NCBI RefSeq assembly: GCF_000168715.1
Contig: NZ_AASE01000002.1
Coordinates: 1-64,000 of the forward strand
DNA: 64,000 nucleotides
Direction: 5' to 3'
DNA from: Chlorobium ferrooxidans DSM 13031
Lineage (GTDB): Bacteria > Bacteroidota > Chlorobiia > Chlorobiales > Chlorobiaceae
Shown: piece after piece, positions 53,291-62,840 of the stretch
Layout: each line of letters begins with the position of its first letter
Position numbering within the stretch: the first letter of the stretch is position 1
The notes under the pieces: generated by a model
The model's database searches: none
Told to the model about the DNA's origin: nothing
Seen by the model: the letters and a program-made list of their open reading frames with translations, nothing else
Position numbers and translations under genes: made by a program

Positions 53291-54325
53291 ATGCCGAGCA
53301 AAACCGGACCTGACACAAGAGAGAAAAAACGCTCCTTCAAAAAGGGGGCGGGGCTCCTGTTGTTGATCAGCACATTCAGCATGATCTGCTTTCTTGCCAT
53401 AGTAGTCTGGATCAACTGGCCGAAAACAAGAGTGCAGCCGGAACCCTTAAACCCGGAGATCAAGGGTCTGGTTGACAGGATTCCCGGAAAATCCGATGCC
53501 CTTATCTACATTGGACTGAAAGATATCCGCCAGAGCCGTATCTGGAAGGAGATCATTCCGGATTCGCTGAAAAAGGCGCCGCTCTTCCAGCCAAAAGGAA
53601 GGGTTGAAGAAATCATAAGAGCTTCAAGGATCAACACCACTGAGGATATTGACACCCTCCTGATCAGTTTCAGGCGAAGGGGATACAAAGAGCAGCACTA
53701 TATAGGAGTTGCCTGGGGGCCATTGTCAAAAAAGCTTCCCGAATCATTTCTCAAATCAAACAGCACTCTCTCTGAAAAAATAGGGGGCCGGCAATGTTAC
53801 GCTCTCGACAGTACACTCTGGATCTGTCAGCTTGATCCGAAACGTATAGCTTTTGCCAACAGCAGGAATATGCTTCAGGAGTTCCTCGTTCCAACCGGGA
53901 GTTTTTACACGCGGGACTCTCTCACCACAACCCTTATCGACAAGGCTGTATACAAATCACATCTCTGGTTTGCACTGCCTTCCGCATCATGGACCACAGG
54001 CGCACTGCAAAGCCTCACGTCGGCTAACCGGGACATGAAAACCCTCGGAAACCTGAACCGTATCCGGAGTATGGCTCTCTCCCTGAAACTCAGTGACGGA
54101 ATTGAAGCTGAGAGCGAATGGGTCTATACAACCAGACGGGCTGCCTATTTCTCCTCAACCTTTCTCTGGGGGGCAATCAAGCTTTCGGAGCTCGCCGGTA
54201 CAAGAACATCCGACCAGGCGAAAAAACTGCTTGAAAAGCTTGATATTCAGCAGAACTATGAATCAGTGATTATTCATACGAAGCTTCCCATAGAACTCTT
54301 CCAGCAGGCCAAAGAGAAAAAGTAA
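53291..54325 (+). CDS. Membrane-anchored protein of unknown function
   Basis: A 344-residue protein with a basic N-terminus and a single transmembrane anchor at about 20-42 (AGLLLLISTFSMICFLAIVV), then about 300 residues predicted outside the cytoplasm. It contains VDRIPGKSDALIYIGLKDIR, two Cys (RQCYALDSTLWICQL) that could form a disulphide, and an SVIIHTKLPIELFQQAKEKK tail. I do not recognise a family; the mix resembles solute-binding or DUF3352-like surface proteins only loosely. It begins 11 bp after rnhA on the same strand and converges with tilS. Its context gives no clear role. Confidence 0.75.
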   Translation: MPSKTGPDTREKKRSFKKGAGLLLLISTFSMICFLAIVVWINWPKTRVQPEPLNPEIKGLVDRIPGKSDALIYIGLKDIRQSRIWKEIIPDSLKKAPLFQPKGRVEEIIRASRINTTEDIDTLLISFRRRGYKEQHYIGVAWGPLSKKLPESFLKSNSTLSEKIGGRQCYALDSTLWICQLDPKRIAFANSRNMLQEFLVPTGSFYTRDSLTTTLIDKAVYKSHLWFALPSASWTTGALQSLTSANRDMKTLGNLNRIRSMALSLKLSDGIEAESEWVYTTRRAAYFSSTFLWGAIKLSELAGTRTSDQAKKLLEKLDIQQNYESVIIHTKLPIELFQQAKEKK

Positions 54326-54333
54326 CAGCCCGG

Positions 54334-55347
54334 TTACCTCTCCAGAGCGTCCGGGCTGCCAGGAGAGGAGAGCGGATCCCGCAGAAAACAGAGCACTCTG
54401 CCTTTCCAGAGCACCTGCAACCCTCTGCCGGCCATCACCACTTTTCCCGGCCGGGAGTTCAGTAGATCAACCAGCTTCTGCAGTGCCTGCGCGTCAACCG
54501 GTGTATCCATTTCGCGCAGAGCTCTTTTAAAAATCTCTTTCTGTTCGAAAACCGTCAACTTCCTGAGCGCACCGACCTCAAGCCTGCCCTCAACAAGTGA
54601 AAGTCCGGGCTCGCATTCAGCAAGGTTTTCAAAATAGAGTTCAAGAAACTCTTCAAGCTCCCCTGCCTGTTCCGAGACTCTCTGGAGCGATGGCATCAGT
54701 TTATGGGCAAACCGCTCCTCGATCAGCGGAATGACGCGGTTCCTGATAAAATTCCGGTCGTAGTCATCGGAACTGTTACTGCTGTCAATCCGGCTCGCAA
54801 TGCCCTTCTCCTTCAGGTAGCCTTTGATTTCAGCCTTATGGAGCAGCAGCATCGGCCGGATGATCCGGTCATTTCGGGCCCTGATCCCCTTGAGAGCGGG
54901 AAGAGAAGCTCCCCTGAAGAGATTAAAAAGAATAGTCTCGGCATTATCACTGACATGATGAGCGGTGGCAACCTTCGAGAATCCCTGCTCCTCAAGCACC
55001 TTGTCAAAAAAACCGTAACGGAGAATTCGTGCGGTTTCTTCAAGAGACTTTTTCAGCTGCGAGGCATGATGCCGGGTATCAAATCGCTCCACAAAGCACT
55101 CCATACCGAGCCTGAGAGCCGCCTCACGCACGAAATCCTCATCACCGTCACTCTCTCTGCCGCGGAGCAGGAAGTTGCAGTGAGCTACAGCAAGCTGAAG
55201 ATGCAGCACAGGACGCAGTGCCGTGAAAAGGGAGAGCATGGCCATTGAATCCGGCCCTCCGGAGAGAGCAACAAGAATCCTGTCACCTTGTTCAACCAGC
55301 CGCCTTGCCTTTATCTGACTGAGAAACTTTTTCTCTAAAGCATTCAC
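54334..55347 (-). CDS. tilS: tRNA(Ile)-lysidine synthase
   Basis: A 337-residue PP-loop ATPase that converts C34 of the AUA-reading tRNA-Ile to lysidine. VALSGGPDSMAMLSLFTALR carries the SGGxDS pyrophosphatase motif, followed by AVAHCNFLLRGRESDGDEDF, ATAHHVSDNAETILFNLFRG and RNFIRNRVIPLIEE. The C-terminal TilS accessory domain is short. Convergent with the unknown membrane protein at 53291; the two stops are eight bases apart. Confidence 0.94.
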   Translation of the reverse strand: MNALEKKFLSQIKARRLVEQGDRILVALSGGPDSMAMLSLFTALRPVLHLQLAVAHCNFLLRGRESDGDEDFVREAALRLGMECFVERFDTRHHASQLKKSLEETARILRYGFFDKVLEEQGFSKVATAHHVSDNAETILFNLFRGASLPALKGIRARNDRIIRPMLLLHKAEIKGYLKEKGIASRIDSSNSSDDYDRNFIRNRVIPLIEERFAHKLMPSLQRVSEQAGELEEFLELYFENLAECEPGLSLVEGRLEVGALRKLTVFEQKEIFKRALREMDTPVDAQALQKLVDLLNSRPGKVVMAGRGLQVLWKGRVLCFLRDPLSSPGSPDALER

Positions 55348-55565
55348 TTTTCCCCGCTCATTATCGTTTTTCCCGCAAGAAGCAACCCGTACTTCGTTAT
55401 CACGACAACGGGATGAGAGTGCGCCTGATCAGGCTTGCTAACCATTACAACGAACAATAGTTGCAAAACAAACCGAAAATCTTTACCCTGTTTTTTCAGG
55501 TACAAGATAAATAATTATCATGTTTGGTACGCTTACCATCACTAACCGCCCCTCGACCAAAACCT

Positions 55566-56186
55566 ATGTTTACTCCCTACGGCTACAGCACCATGATAAA
55601 AGCTTTACTGATCTGTATGCTCTGCAGCGGTGCCGCCCTGTTTTTTCCACCGGGAGTCAAAATCACACTGCTGATTGCCACAGTCACCTTCAGCCTCTTT
55701 ACCCTCTACTTTTTCCGAGACCCTGAACGAAAAGTCCCGAATGAACAGCGCATAATCCTCGCACCGGCAGACGGCAGAATCCTTCTGGTTCAGAAGCAGG
55801 AAGAGAGTACGCTGGTCAGCATATTCATGTCACCCTTTAATGTCCATGTCAACCGGATCCCCATCAGCGGCAGAGTAACAAAAGTAAACTACAAACCCGG
55901 TCAGTTCCTTATGGCATTTGACAACCGGAGCATGGAGAGCAATGAAAAAATGGAGATCGGTATCGACAATGGTGAGATCAGGGTGCTCTTCAGCCAGGTA
56001 TCAGGATTTCTTGCCCGGAGAATTGTCTGTCCGCTTCAAAGAGATGAGCAGGTTACCATAGGCAACCGGTTCGGCATGATAAAGTTCGGCTCAAGAGTGG
56101 ATCTCACCCTTCCTCCGGGGGCAGCCGTTGAGGTTCAGGTCGGCCAGAAATCCGTCGCGGGCCGGACCATCCTGGCGAGATACTGA
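55566..56186 (+). CDS. psd: Phosphatidylserine decarboxylase (short archaetidylserine-type)
   Basis: A 206-residue pyruvoyl enzyme making phosphatidylethanolamine. The N-terminus has a hydrophobic hairpin (MIKALLICMLCSGAALFFPP; ITLLIATVTFSLFTLYFFRD) that anchors it in the membrane. APADGRILLVQK, FMSPFNVHVNRIPISGRVTK and GMIKFGSRVDLTLP follow; self-cleavage is expected at the Gly-Ser of FGSR. Short PSDs of this kind occur in Bacteroidetes and Chlorobi. The ATG at 55566 is preferred to TTG 55524. A pssA partner is not in the window. Confidence 0.93.
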   Translation: MFTPYGYSTMIKALLICMLCSGAALFFPPGVKITLLIATVTFSLFTLYFFRDPERKVPNEQRIILAPADGRILLVQKQEESTLVSIFMSPFNVHVNRIPISGRVTKVNYKPGQFLMAFDNRSMESNEKMEIGIDNGEIRVLFSQVSGFLARRIVCPLQRDEQVTIGNRFGMIKFGSRVDLTLPPGAAVEVQVGQKSVAGRTILARY

Positions 56187-56271
56187 AAAATGTTGGTTTC
56201 GGAATGCTTATTCCTTATATAATTATCATTGAGTAGCATTATATCATTTTATCATCTCCGGAGGAGTTGCG

Positions 56272-56472
56272 ATGTTTGGATTAGGTGGACAGGAACTCAT
56301 TCTTATACTGCTGATAATTCTGCTGTTGTTCGGTGCAAAAAAACTTCCCGAGCTGGCAAAAGGTCTGGGCAAGGGAATGAGAGAGTTCAAGAAGGCCCAG
56401 AATGATATCGAAGAAGAGTTCAATAAAGCTGCCGATGAAGCCCCGAAAAAGGATAAATCGACAACCGCTTGA
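56272..56472 (+). CDS. tatA: Sec-independent translocase subunit TatA
   Basis: A 66-residue protein with one N-terminal membrane helix ([20 protein letters not shown]), the conserved FGxxKLPEL hinge, an amphipathic helix ([20 protein letters not shown]) and a charged tail. TatA multimers form the pore for folded twin-arginine substrates. The very hydrophobic L/I-rich helix with a polar Glu near its start is standard. GGAGG lies close before the ATG. It is a monocistronic gene with a strong terminator; tatC is not nearby. Confidence 0.96.
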   Translation: MFGLGGQELILILLIILLLFGAKKLPELAKGLGKGMREFKKAQNDIEEEFNKAADEAPKKDKSTTA

Positions 56473-56498
56473 CTCGCTGTCAGCCATAAACCTCTGTT

Positions 56499-56524
56499 CA
56501 AAAAGCCCTTGTCAGGGCTTTTTG
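56499..56524 (+). terminator. Intrinsic terminator of tatA
   Basis: AAAAAGCCCT and AGGGCTTTTT form a perfect stem around TGTC, ending in five Ts, about 27 bp after the tatA stop. Confidence 0.92.
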
Positions 56525-56663
56525 AACATCCACAAGAACCTGCACGCCCTTGATCTGTCAAATCGGCACAGCAAGAGCGCGGCTGCAACATGGAAGGATA
56601 GTACCTTTTTCTTTTTTTAGCGTTATCTTTGCAGTTGACTGCACAGATCAAGAAACCCCGGAT

Positions 56664-58379
56664 ATGCTATTCAGCCTTTATATCAGAAATTTTGCTCTGA
56701 TCCAGGAGCTAACGGTTGAGTTCAGGCCCGGACTGACTATTATCACCGGTGAAACCGGTGCAGGCAAATCAATTCTGATGGGTGCCCTGAACATTGTTCT
56801 CGGAGAACGGGCAAGCAGTGACCTTGTCCGCTCGGGCGCTAACAAAGCAGTTATAGAGGCGGTTCTGAAAGAGGCAGGAAGTGAGAAAATTGACACCATT
56901 CTGCATGGCGCTGATATCGAACCGGCCGTGGAACTTATTCTCCGCAGGGAGCTCTCTTCAACCGGTCAATCGCGCTGCTTCATCAATGATACACCCTGCA
57001 CTGCAGGGCTCCTCAAGCAGGTCGGGGAGCTGCTGATTGATCTGCACGGCCAGCATGAACACCAGCTCCTTTTGCGCGCCGAAACCCACGAAACGCTTCT
57101 TGATGAATTTGCAGGGAGCCTGCCGGAGGTGACCGCCTACAGAACAACCCGCACACGGCTCCGGAATTTCCAGCTTGAAATAGAACGACTCAACAAAGAG
57201 GTGGCTGAAATTCGCGATAAAAAAGAGCTGCTTGACTTCCAGCTCAACGAACTCAATATGCTCGACCTTAAACGGGGTGAAGAAGAGTCTGCCGAAACTG
57301 AAATCACGCTTCTGGAAAACGCAGAAACCCTCTTTACCCTCAGCACAGCACTCAGCGACCAGCTCTATGATTGCGAGCACTCGGCATACTCCGTCCTGAG
57401 CACTGCTATCCATACCCTTGAGAAGCTTGCTGATATTGACAAACAGTTTGCTATTCATCTCGAGGAGACCCGGACGGCAAAAAGCATTGTTGACGAACTT
57501 GCCCGGTTCAGCCGCAGCTACTCTGCTGCTATTGATTTCAACCCCTCTCGACTGGAGGAACTTCGTGAACGCCAGCTCCAGCTCCAGCGAATCAGCAAAA
57601 AATATGGTCGAACGCTGCCGGAGCTTATTGATCTGAGGGATGAACTTGACACAAGAATAGCTCTTGAAAACAATCTTGAAGAGGAGATCTCCCGAATCGA
57701 AAGTGAGATCACGCAGCAGAAAGAGAGACTCTCCGTTGATGCAGCGAGACTCTCCCTCAAACGGCAGAAGGAGGCCTGCCGCCTTGAAAGCATCATTCAG
57801 GGAGAACTCGCAGATCTCGGCATACCGAATGCCACCTTCATTGTGAGCATGGTGCATGAGGAGCAGGAGAATGGCGAGATTGCACTTGAAGGGAAAACAT
57901 ATACCGCACTGCCGAACGGTTATGACCGGATAGAGTTCCTGATCTCTACCAATCCGGGTGAAAAACCAAGACCTCTCGTTAAGGTGGCATCCGGTGGCGA
58001 GATCTCAAGAATCATGCTCGCCCTGAAAAGTGCGCTCGCTGCATCCGCTGATCTGCCGATTCTTGTTTTTGATGAAATTGATACCGGTATCAGCGGTCGT
58101 ATTGCCGATGCCGTCGGAAACAGCCTGAAAACCCTCTCCCGGCTTCACCAGATTATTGCCATCACCCACCTCCCGCAGATTGCCGCTATGGCCGATCTGC
58201 ACCTCTCTGTAGAGAAATCTGTGCTGGGAGAGAGAACCGTAACCGAGGTAACCGTTCTCGACCGGGAGAGCCGTCTTCAGGCCATTGCCGCACTCATCAG
58301 CGGAAACCGGATTTCACCATCCTCACTCACTCTTGCCGCCGAGCTGGTTGCCGGCGCGGAATCAGCGCTTCGTCACTGA
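56664..58379 (+). CDS. recN: DNA repair protein RecN
   Basis: A 571-residue SMC-like ATPase for double-strand-break repair. MLFSLYIRNFALIQELTVEF opens the head, followed by IITGETGAGKSILMGALNIV (Walker A), LIDLHGQHEHQLLLRAETHE (QHEHQ) and a long coiled coil (about 150-400). The second half of the head then carries LVKVASGGEISRIMLALKSA (signature) and ILVFDEIDTGISGRIADAVG (Walker B), plus AITHLPQIAAMADLHLSVEK. The start at 56664 is used; the frame reaches back to 56550 without similarity. A 299-codon antisense ORF inside it is spurious. Confidence 0.96.
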   Translation: MLFSLYIRNFALIQELTVEFRPGLTIITGETGAGKSILMGALNIVLGERASSDLVRSGANKAVIEAVLKEAGSEKIDTILHGADIEPAVELILRRELSSTGQSRCFINDTPCTAGLLKQVGELLIDLHGQHEHQLLLRAETHETLLDEFAGSLPEVTAYRTTRTRLRNFQLEIERLNKEVAEIRDKKELLDFQLNELNMLDLKRGEEESAETEITLLENAETLFTLSTALSDQLYDCEHSAYSVLSTAIHTLEKLADIDKQFAIHLEETRTAKSIVDELARFSRSYSAAIDFNPSRLEELRERQLQLQRISKKYGRTLPELIDLRDELDTRIALENNLEEEISRIESEITQQKERLSVDAARLSLKRQKEACRLESIIQGELADLGIPNATFIVSMVHEEQENGEIALEGKTYTALPNGYDRIEFLISTNPGEKPRPLVKVASGGEISRIMLALKSALAASADLPILVFDEIDTGISGRIADAVGNSLKTLSRLHQIIAITHLPQIAAMADLHLSVEKSVLGERTVTEVTVLDRESRLQAIAALISGNRISPSSLTLAAELVAGAESALRH

Positions 58380-58445
58380 AGTGCTCCTGCACATCCATTA
58401 CATGACCTGGTCGAAAAAATAGTTACTATCATGCATCATCCTGAA

Positions 58446-58762
58446 ATGACCGTAGTTCTGGTCACCGGTGCATCGGGATAGCCAAAGGAATTCATGCTCC
58501 ACCGCCATCACGCTATCTGCCCTACCGCTTTGTCTATCTGCTTGCTGGAGCAATGAAGTCACTCTACCGGATGGTCAAACAGGCAAAACGTCCCCTCCTT
58601 ACCCGTCAGGCAGTTGTGTTGCTTGCCTCCCGAGCAGTTATTGATGCATCAAAAGCCCGCAGGATGCTTGGCTGGTCACCACAGATCTCTCTGGACGAAG
58701 GGATCGGAAGAACACTCAACTGGCTGATAACGGTTGACCCCGCAGAATGGAAACAGAAGTAG
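58446..58762 (+). pseudogene. Internally deleted NAD-dependent epimerase/dehydratase gene
   Basis: ATG at 58446 starts MTVVLVTGASG, the nucleotide-binding opening of an extended SDR epimerase, and then hits TAG. About 15 bases on, in another frame, the C-terminal part continues to 58762: LPYRFVYLLAGAMKSLYRMV ... RPLLTRQAVVLLASRAVIDA ... ARRMLGWSPQISLDEGIGRT then LNWLI. The domain is normally about 320 residues, so roughly 210 codons have been lost between these two ends. The C-terminal 69 codons also form an ATG-started ORF (58553), but this is a remnant. The rest of the gap up to dapA (58763-59031) shows no gene. Confidence 0.8.
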
Positions 58763-59031
58763 CCGCTCCGGAAGCGGCGCTGAATGAGTGCAAAAAGAGC
58801 GCGCATCAAGAGTACCGGATCCTGAAAATATTTCTGAAAGAGCAAATTTGGTTTCTTTATTTATCTTCTATCTTTCTGAAGAGTGAAACCAGGAAAAGCT
58901 GAAAGCTGAAGTTCCCGGAAAATCTGTTAAAACAGAGGGTGTTTTCAGGCAGTTCTTTTCAGCTCTACTATTTTAGCTTATAGTTTTAGCAGAATAAAAC
59001 CATTAGTAATAACAAGAGGATTTCAAATAGT

Positions 59032-59922
59032 ATGTCCACACGATACCTTTCAGGATCTGCCGTTGCACTGGTCACTCCTTTCCGGCACGACAGATCCGTC
59101 GATACCGATGCGTTACGGCGGCTTGTGCAGTTTCATATCGCGGCGGGAACCGATATTATCATACCCTGCGGAACAACCGGTGAGTCACCGACACTCTCCG
59201 GAGCAGAGCAGTTTGCCATCATCCGCACGGTAAAGGAAGAGGCTGAGGGAAAGATCATTGTGGCGGCCGGTGCAGGCACCAACTCGACCGAGCACGCGGT
59301 CGAACTTGCACAACACGCCGAAAAGGCCGGTGCTGAAGCAATTCTTTCCGTTGCGCCCTACTATAACAAACCTTCGCAGGAGGGTATCTACCAGCACTAC
59401 CGCCATATAGCGCAAGCTGTCTCTGTGCCGGTCATTATCTACAATGTTCCCGGAAGAACCGGATGCAATGTTGCTGCGTCAACCATACTCAGGCTTGCGC
59501 GCGAGTTCGGAAACATCACCGCTGTCAAGGAGGCATCGGAAAATATCGGACAGATCATGGAGCTTATAGAGGAGCGACCGGAACACCTGTCGGTTCTCAC
59601 AGGAGAGGACTCCATGATACTCCCCTTTATTGCCATGGGAGGGGACGGAGTGATTTCCGTAGCAGCAAACCAGGTGCCGTCACAGGTCAAAAGCCTGGTC
59701 AATGCGGTCAAGAAGGGGAATCTTGATGAGGCCCGAACGCTGAACAGTACCTACAGAAAGCTGTTTAAACTGAACTTTGTTGAGAGCAACCCGGTACCGG
59801 TAAAATATGCTCTCGCACGAATGGGAATGATTGAGGAGATCTACCGGCTGCCGCTTGTACCCATGAGCGCAGAGAACAAGGTGATCATGGATGCCGAACT
59901 CGCCTCTCTCGGCCTCATTTAG
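59032..59922 (+). CDS. dapA: 4-hydroxy-tetrahydrodipicolinate synthase
   Basis: A 296-residue class I aldolase condensing pyruvate with aspartate semialdehyde on the way to lysine and peptidoglycan diaminopimelate. [80 protein letters not shown] (catalytic Tyr) and [11 protein letters not shown] (Schiff-base Lys) are present. The length matches the E. coli enzyme. AAGAGG lies before the ATG. It is monocistronic between the epimerase pseudogene and a bidirectional terminator. Confidence 0.97.
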   Translation: MSTRYLSGSAVALVTPFRHDRSVDTDALRRLVQFHIAAGTDIIIPCGTTGESPTLSGAEQFAIIRTVKEEAEGKIIVAAGAGTNSTEHAVELAQHAEKAGAEAILSVAPYYNKPSQEGIYQHYRHIAQAVSVPVIIYNVPGRTGCNVAASTILRLAREFGNITAVKEASENIGQIMELIEERPEHLSVLTGEDSMILPFIAMGGDGVISVAANQVPSQVKSLVNAVKKGNLDEARTLNSTYRKLFKLNFVESNPVPVKYALARMGMIEEIYRLPLVPMSAENKVIMDAELASLGLI

Positions 59923-59937
59923 CTCTCTATTCAAATC

Positions 59938-59970
59938 AAAAGGGCTGCATGATGATCATGCAGCCCTTTT
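59938..59970. terminator. Bidirectional intrinsic terminator between dapA and gcvPA
   Basis: AAAAGGGCTGCATGAT and ATGCAGCCCTTTT form a nearly perfect stem with As before and Ts after, so it can serve both convergent transcripts. Confidence 0.93.
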
Positions 59971-59994
59971 GATTTATAACTCCCTTCTTCCAGT

Positions 59995-61332
59995 TTACGC
60001 AATAAAAGCCTCAAGGTTCTCCGCAAAGCTGTCCAGCTCCTCCTGAGTCCGTTTTTCGGTGACCGCAATCAAGAGACCGGTCTCGTGGTGAGCAGCAAGG
60101 TCGTAACCGGCAAACACCCTCTTTTCAAGCATGGCGTTGATAATTTCTGCTGCTGGAAGCGGAGTTTCAACAACAAACTCCTTGAAAAACGGAGTCTGAT
60201 ACTTCAGTGAAAACCCCGGCAGTGCGTCAATTTTCGCTGCCAGATAGTGCGCGTTCCGGGTGGATTGTGCGGCAACCTGCCGGATACCCTCTTTGCCGAG
60301 AAGCGAAAGGTAAACGGCGGCCTGCAATGCATTGAGCGCCTGGTTGCTGCAGATATTGGAGGTTGCTTTTTCCCGGCGGATATGCTGCTCGCGGGTCTGC
60401 AGGGTAAGAATAAAGCCATCCTCGCCATCGCGGTCTTTGGTCATACCGACCAGTCGGCCGGGAATCTTGCGGACAAGCTCCTGCCTGACCGTAAAGATAC
60501 CAAGATAGGGTCCGCCGAAATTCTGCGGGTTACCGAGCGGCTGGCCCTCTCCGACTGCGATATCCGCGCCGTAACTTCCGGGTGCTGCAAGCACGCCGAG
60601 CGAGAGCGGATCGGCTGAAACAATAAAGAGAGCCCCTTTTGCATGGGCAATATCGCGTATCGCTTCAACATCTTCAAGGCAGCCGTAAAAATTCGGCTGC
60701 TGAACAACAACGGCCGCGACACTCTCATTGACCAGTTCAGCAAGTGAAGCGAGCGATCCGGCACCATCTGCAAGTTCATTCTGGATGACCGCATTATGAC
60801 CCGAGGCTTCAAGATAGGTTTTCAGAACAGCGCTGTTGTAGGGGTGCAGCTTGCCGGCAACCACAACCTGTGAGCGGCCGGTGACGTTCATGGCCATCAG
60901 CACCGCTTCGGCAAGTGCTGTAGCTCCGTCATACATGGAGGCATTGGCTACATCCATCTCATAGAGACGGCAAATCAGGCTCTGGTATTCGTAGATCGCC
61001 TGCAGGGTACCCTGGGAAACCTCCGCCTGGTAGGGGGTATAGGCTGTATAGAATTCGCTGCGTGAAACAATAGTCTTGATCGCGGCGGGAATAAAGTGAT
61101 CGTATGCTCCTCCGCCAAGAAAACTCACATAGTCGGAAGTGCTCCGGTTCGCAGAAGCAAGGGTTTCGAGCAGTTTCCGCACCTGCGGTTCATCTGAAGC
61201 CGCAAAAAGATCGAGGGTTTTTTTAAGCCGGATCTCTTCAGGAATATCCTTGATAAGATCCTCAAAGGAGCCTGCGCCTATCGCCCGGAGCATCTCCTCC
61301 CTCTCTTCCGGAGTATTGATAATGAAGGGCAT
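59995..61332 (-). CDS. gcvPA: Glycine dehydrogenase (decarboxylating) subunit 1
   Basis: A 445-residue protein matching the N-terminal half-size form of the PLP-dependent P-protein. [60 protein letters not shown] and [32 protein letters not shown] are standard. It forms a heterotetramer with GcvPB, which carries the PLP lysine and is not in this window. With GcvH it decarboxylates glycine and loads the aminomethyl group on lipoate. It begins three bases after the gcvH stop, giving a gcvH-gcvPA unit. Confidence 0.97.
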   Translation of the reverse strand: MPFIINTPEEREEMLRAIGAGSFEDLIKDIPEEIRLKKTLDLFAASDEPQVRKLLETLASANRSTSDYVSFLGGGAYDHFIPAAIKTIVSRSEFYTAYTPYQAEVSQGTLQAIYEYQSLICRLYEMDVANASMYDGATALAEAVLMAMNVTGRSQVVVAGKLHPYNSAVLKTYLEASGHNAVIQNELADGAGSLASLAELVNESVAAVVVQQPNFYGCLEDVEAIRDIAHAKGALFIVSADPLSLGVLAAPGSYGADIAVGEGQPLGNPQNFGGPYLGIFTVRQELVRKIPGRLVGMTKDRDGEDGFILTLQTREQHIRREKATSNICSNQALNALQAAVYLSLLGKEGIRQVAAQSTRNAHYLAAKIDALPGFSLKYQTPFFKEFVVETPLPAAEIINAMLEKRVFAGYDLAAHHETGLLIAVTEKRTQEELDSFAENLEAFIA

Positions 61333-61335
61333 ACG

Positions 61336-61719
61336 TTACTCTCCTGTCAACTGACGGTATGCCGCAGCGTCAAGAAGTCCCTCAAGAGCTGAGGGGCCTG
61401 CAACTTTCAGCTTGATCAGCCACCCTTCGCCATAAGCATCCTGATTGACAACTTCAGCACTGTCGAGCGACGGGTTCAGTTCAAGAATCTCGCCGGCAAC
61501 CGGAGCAAAAAGATCAGCAACCGTCTTTACCGCCTCAACCGTACCGAACACCTCATGCTGCTTGAGTACCGTTCCGGCAGACTTCAGTTCCACAAAAACA
61601 ATATCACCAAGTTCGTGCTGGGCAAAATCAGTAATGCCGACCAGGGCGGTGCTGCCGTCTGCAAGCAGTTTGATCCATTCATGGTCTTTGGTATAAAGAA
61701 GATCTTCAGGAATAGTCAT
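61336..61719 (-). CDS. gcvH: Glycine cleavage system H protein
   Basis: A 127-residue lipoyl carrier. YTKDHEWIKLLADGSTALVG, DFAQHELGDIVFVELKSAGT and VFGTVEAVKTVADLFAPVAG carry the family core; the lysine in VEAVKTVADL is the lipoylation site. The C-terminal NQDAYGEGWLIKLKVAGPSA is conserved as well. It is the first gene of the gcvH-gcvPA pair, with an upstream gap of 131 bp towards rlmB. Confidence 0.97.
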   Translation of the reverse strand: MTIPEDLLYTKDHEWIKLLADGSTALVGITDFAQHELGDIVFVELKSAGTVLKQHEVFGTVEAVKTVADLFAPVAGEILELNPSLDSAEVVNQDAYGEGWLIKLKVAGPSALEGLLDAAAYRQLTGE

Positions 61720-61850
61720 GATAGCGCGTATGAGTGTTGTTGGAGTTTTCCGGAGCAGAAACTTTTTATGAAGAGCAAGGTAATATTTTTTTGAAAGTGC
61801 TGAAACAACAGGGAAAAAGAATCCCGGTTAAATCAATCAAAAAAAAGATG

Positions 61851-62597
61851 CTACAACAATCTCTGGCGCATCGACTCGTAAAGCAGTACCCCTGCCGTCA
61901 CACTGACATTCAGCGACTCAACGCAACCGGCCATCGGAATACGGACAACATGATCACAGAATTTGAGCGCTTCCGGGGCAATCCCGCTCCCCTCCATGCC
62001 AAGCACTATGGCTGTCGCTCGCTTCATATCGGCATCGTTATAGTTGAGTTCCGCATCCATATCGGCCGCAATCACCTGAATATCCTTTTCGTGCAGATAC
62101 TCAAGAGCGCGAACAAGGCTCTTCACCTTGCAGATCCGCATATGGGAGAGCGCTCCGGCGGATGCCTTGTGAACCACGGCGTTGACCGGAGAACCCTTTC
62201 CTTCCACAAGCACAACAGCGTCAGCCGCCACGGCTTCAGCTGTCCTTATAATGGCTCCGATATTATGAGGATCATCCAGCCCCTGCAGAACGACCAGAAG
62301 CGGAGAGCTGTTGCGGGGAGAGGCCAGAACCTCGTCCAGCGAGTAGTAGGTAACCGTGCTGATGAGCGCGCACACACCCTGATGCTTCGTTGTTCCTGCA
62401 ATCAGGGAGAGTTTTTCGAGTCTGGCCTTGCCGGTAACAATCTTCTGCCGCCTTGCGCCAATGATGATCTCCTTCAGCTTGGGGTGCGCAGTATTGAACT
62501 GGAAATAGATTTTCTCGATGCTCTCGGGCTTCTGCTGGAGCAGCTCAAGTACAGCGTTGCGGCCGTAAACTATATTTTCTGAATGTTCAACATCCAT
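61851..62597 (-). CDS. rlmB: TrmH-family 2'-O-ribose rRNA methyltransferase (RlmB type)
   Basis: A 248-residue SPOUT methyltransferase, probably modifying G2251 of 23S rRNA. It has an N-terminal L30e-like substrate domain (VYGRNAVLELLQQKPESIEK; ICALIST) and the knotted catalytic domain: LLVVLQGLDDPHNIGAIIRT (motif 1 Asn/Arg), AIVLGMEGSGIAPEALKFCD (motif 2) and RIPMAGCVESLNVSVTAGVL (motif 3). Related TrmH enzymes act on tRNA; the L30e-like N-terminal domain argues for RlmB. Upstream, 62598-62840 holds the divergent promoters of rlmB and PFOR. Confidence 0.93.
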   Translation of the reverse strand: MDVEHSENIVYGRNAVLELLQQKPESIEKIYFQFNTAHPKLKEIIIGARRQKIVTGKARLEKLSLIAGTTKHQGVCALISTVTYYSLDEVLASPRNSSPLLVVLQGLDDPHNIGAIIRTAEAVAADAVVLVEGKGSPVNAVVHKASAGALSHMRICKVKSLVRALEYLHEKDIQVIAADMDAELNYNDADMKRATAIVLGMEGSGIAPEALKFCDHVVRIPMAGCVESLNVSVTAGVLLYESMRQRLL

Positions 62598-62840
62598 AGA
62601 CGTTCATACCATCTCTTGCCGATTAATAAGATAAGCTCAGGATCCCGGTAAAGAGAGACCGGCAGCCTGTTGCGGGTGGCAAAGCAGAATGTAATTAAAT
62701 TTATCAAAAATCGATTTTTTTAATATCTTTCCAATCGTCTCGAATTTAATACGATCAAAACGTTTTCAGCTCCTTCGGGGTTCCTGGATCGTGCCCCCCT
62801 GTACATACCTTTCATCAATACAAATTCATGGACTGCCAGT

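Noticed and set aside
55505..55521. Fur-box-like GATAAATAATTATC upstream of psd
   Set aside because: Only five bases on each side match an inverted repeat in AT-rich sequence, and psd is not an iron-regulated gene. A similar ATAATTATCATT occurs near tatA, consistent with chance.
56958..57857. 299-codon minus-strand ORF
   Set aside because: It is antisense to recN, whose motifs are complete, and it has no family resemblance. The same reasoning removes 39757-40806 (mostly antisense to glgP) and 30467-31354 (antisense to glyA).
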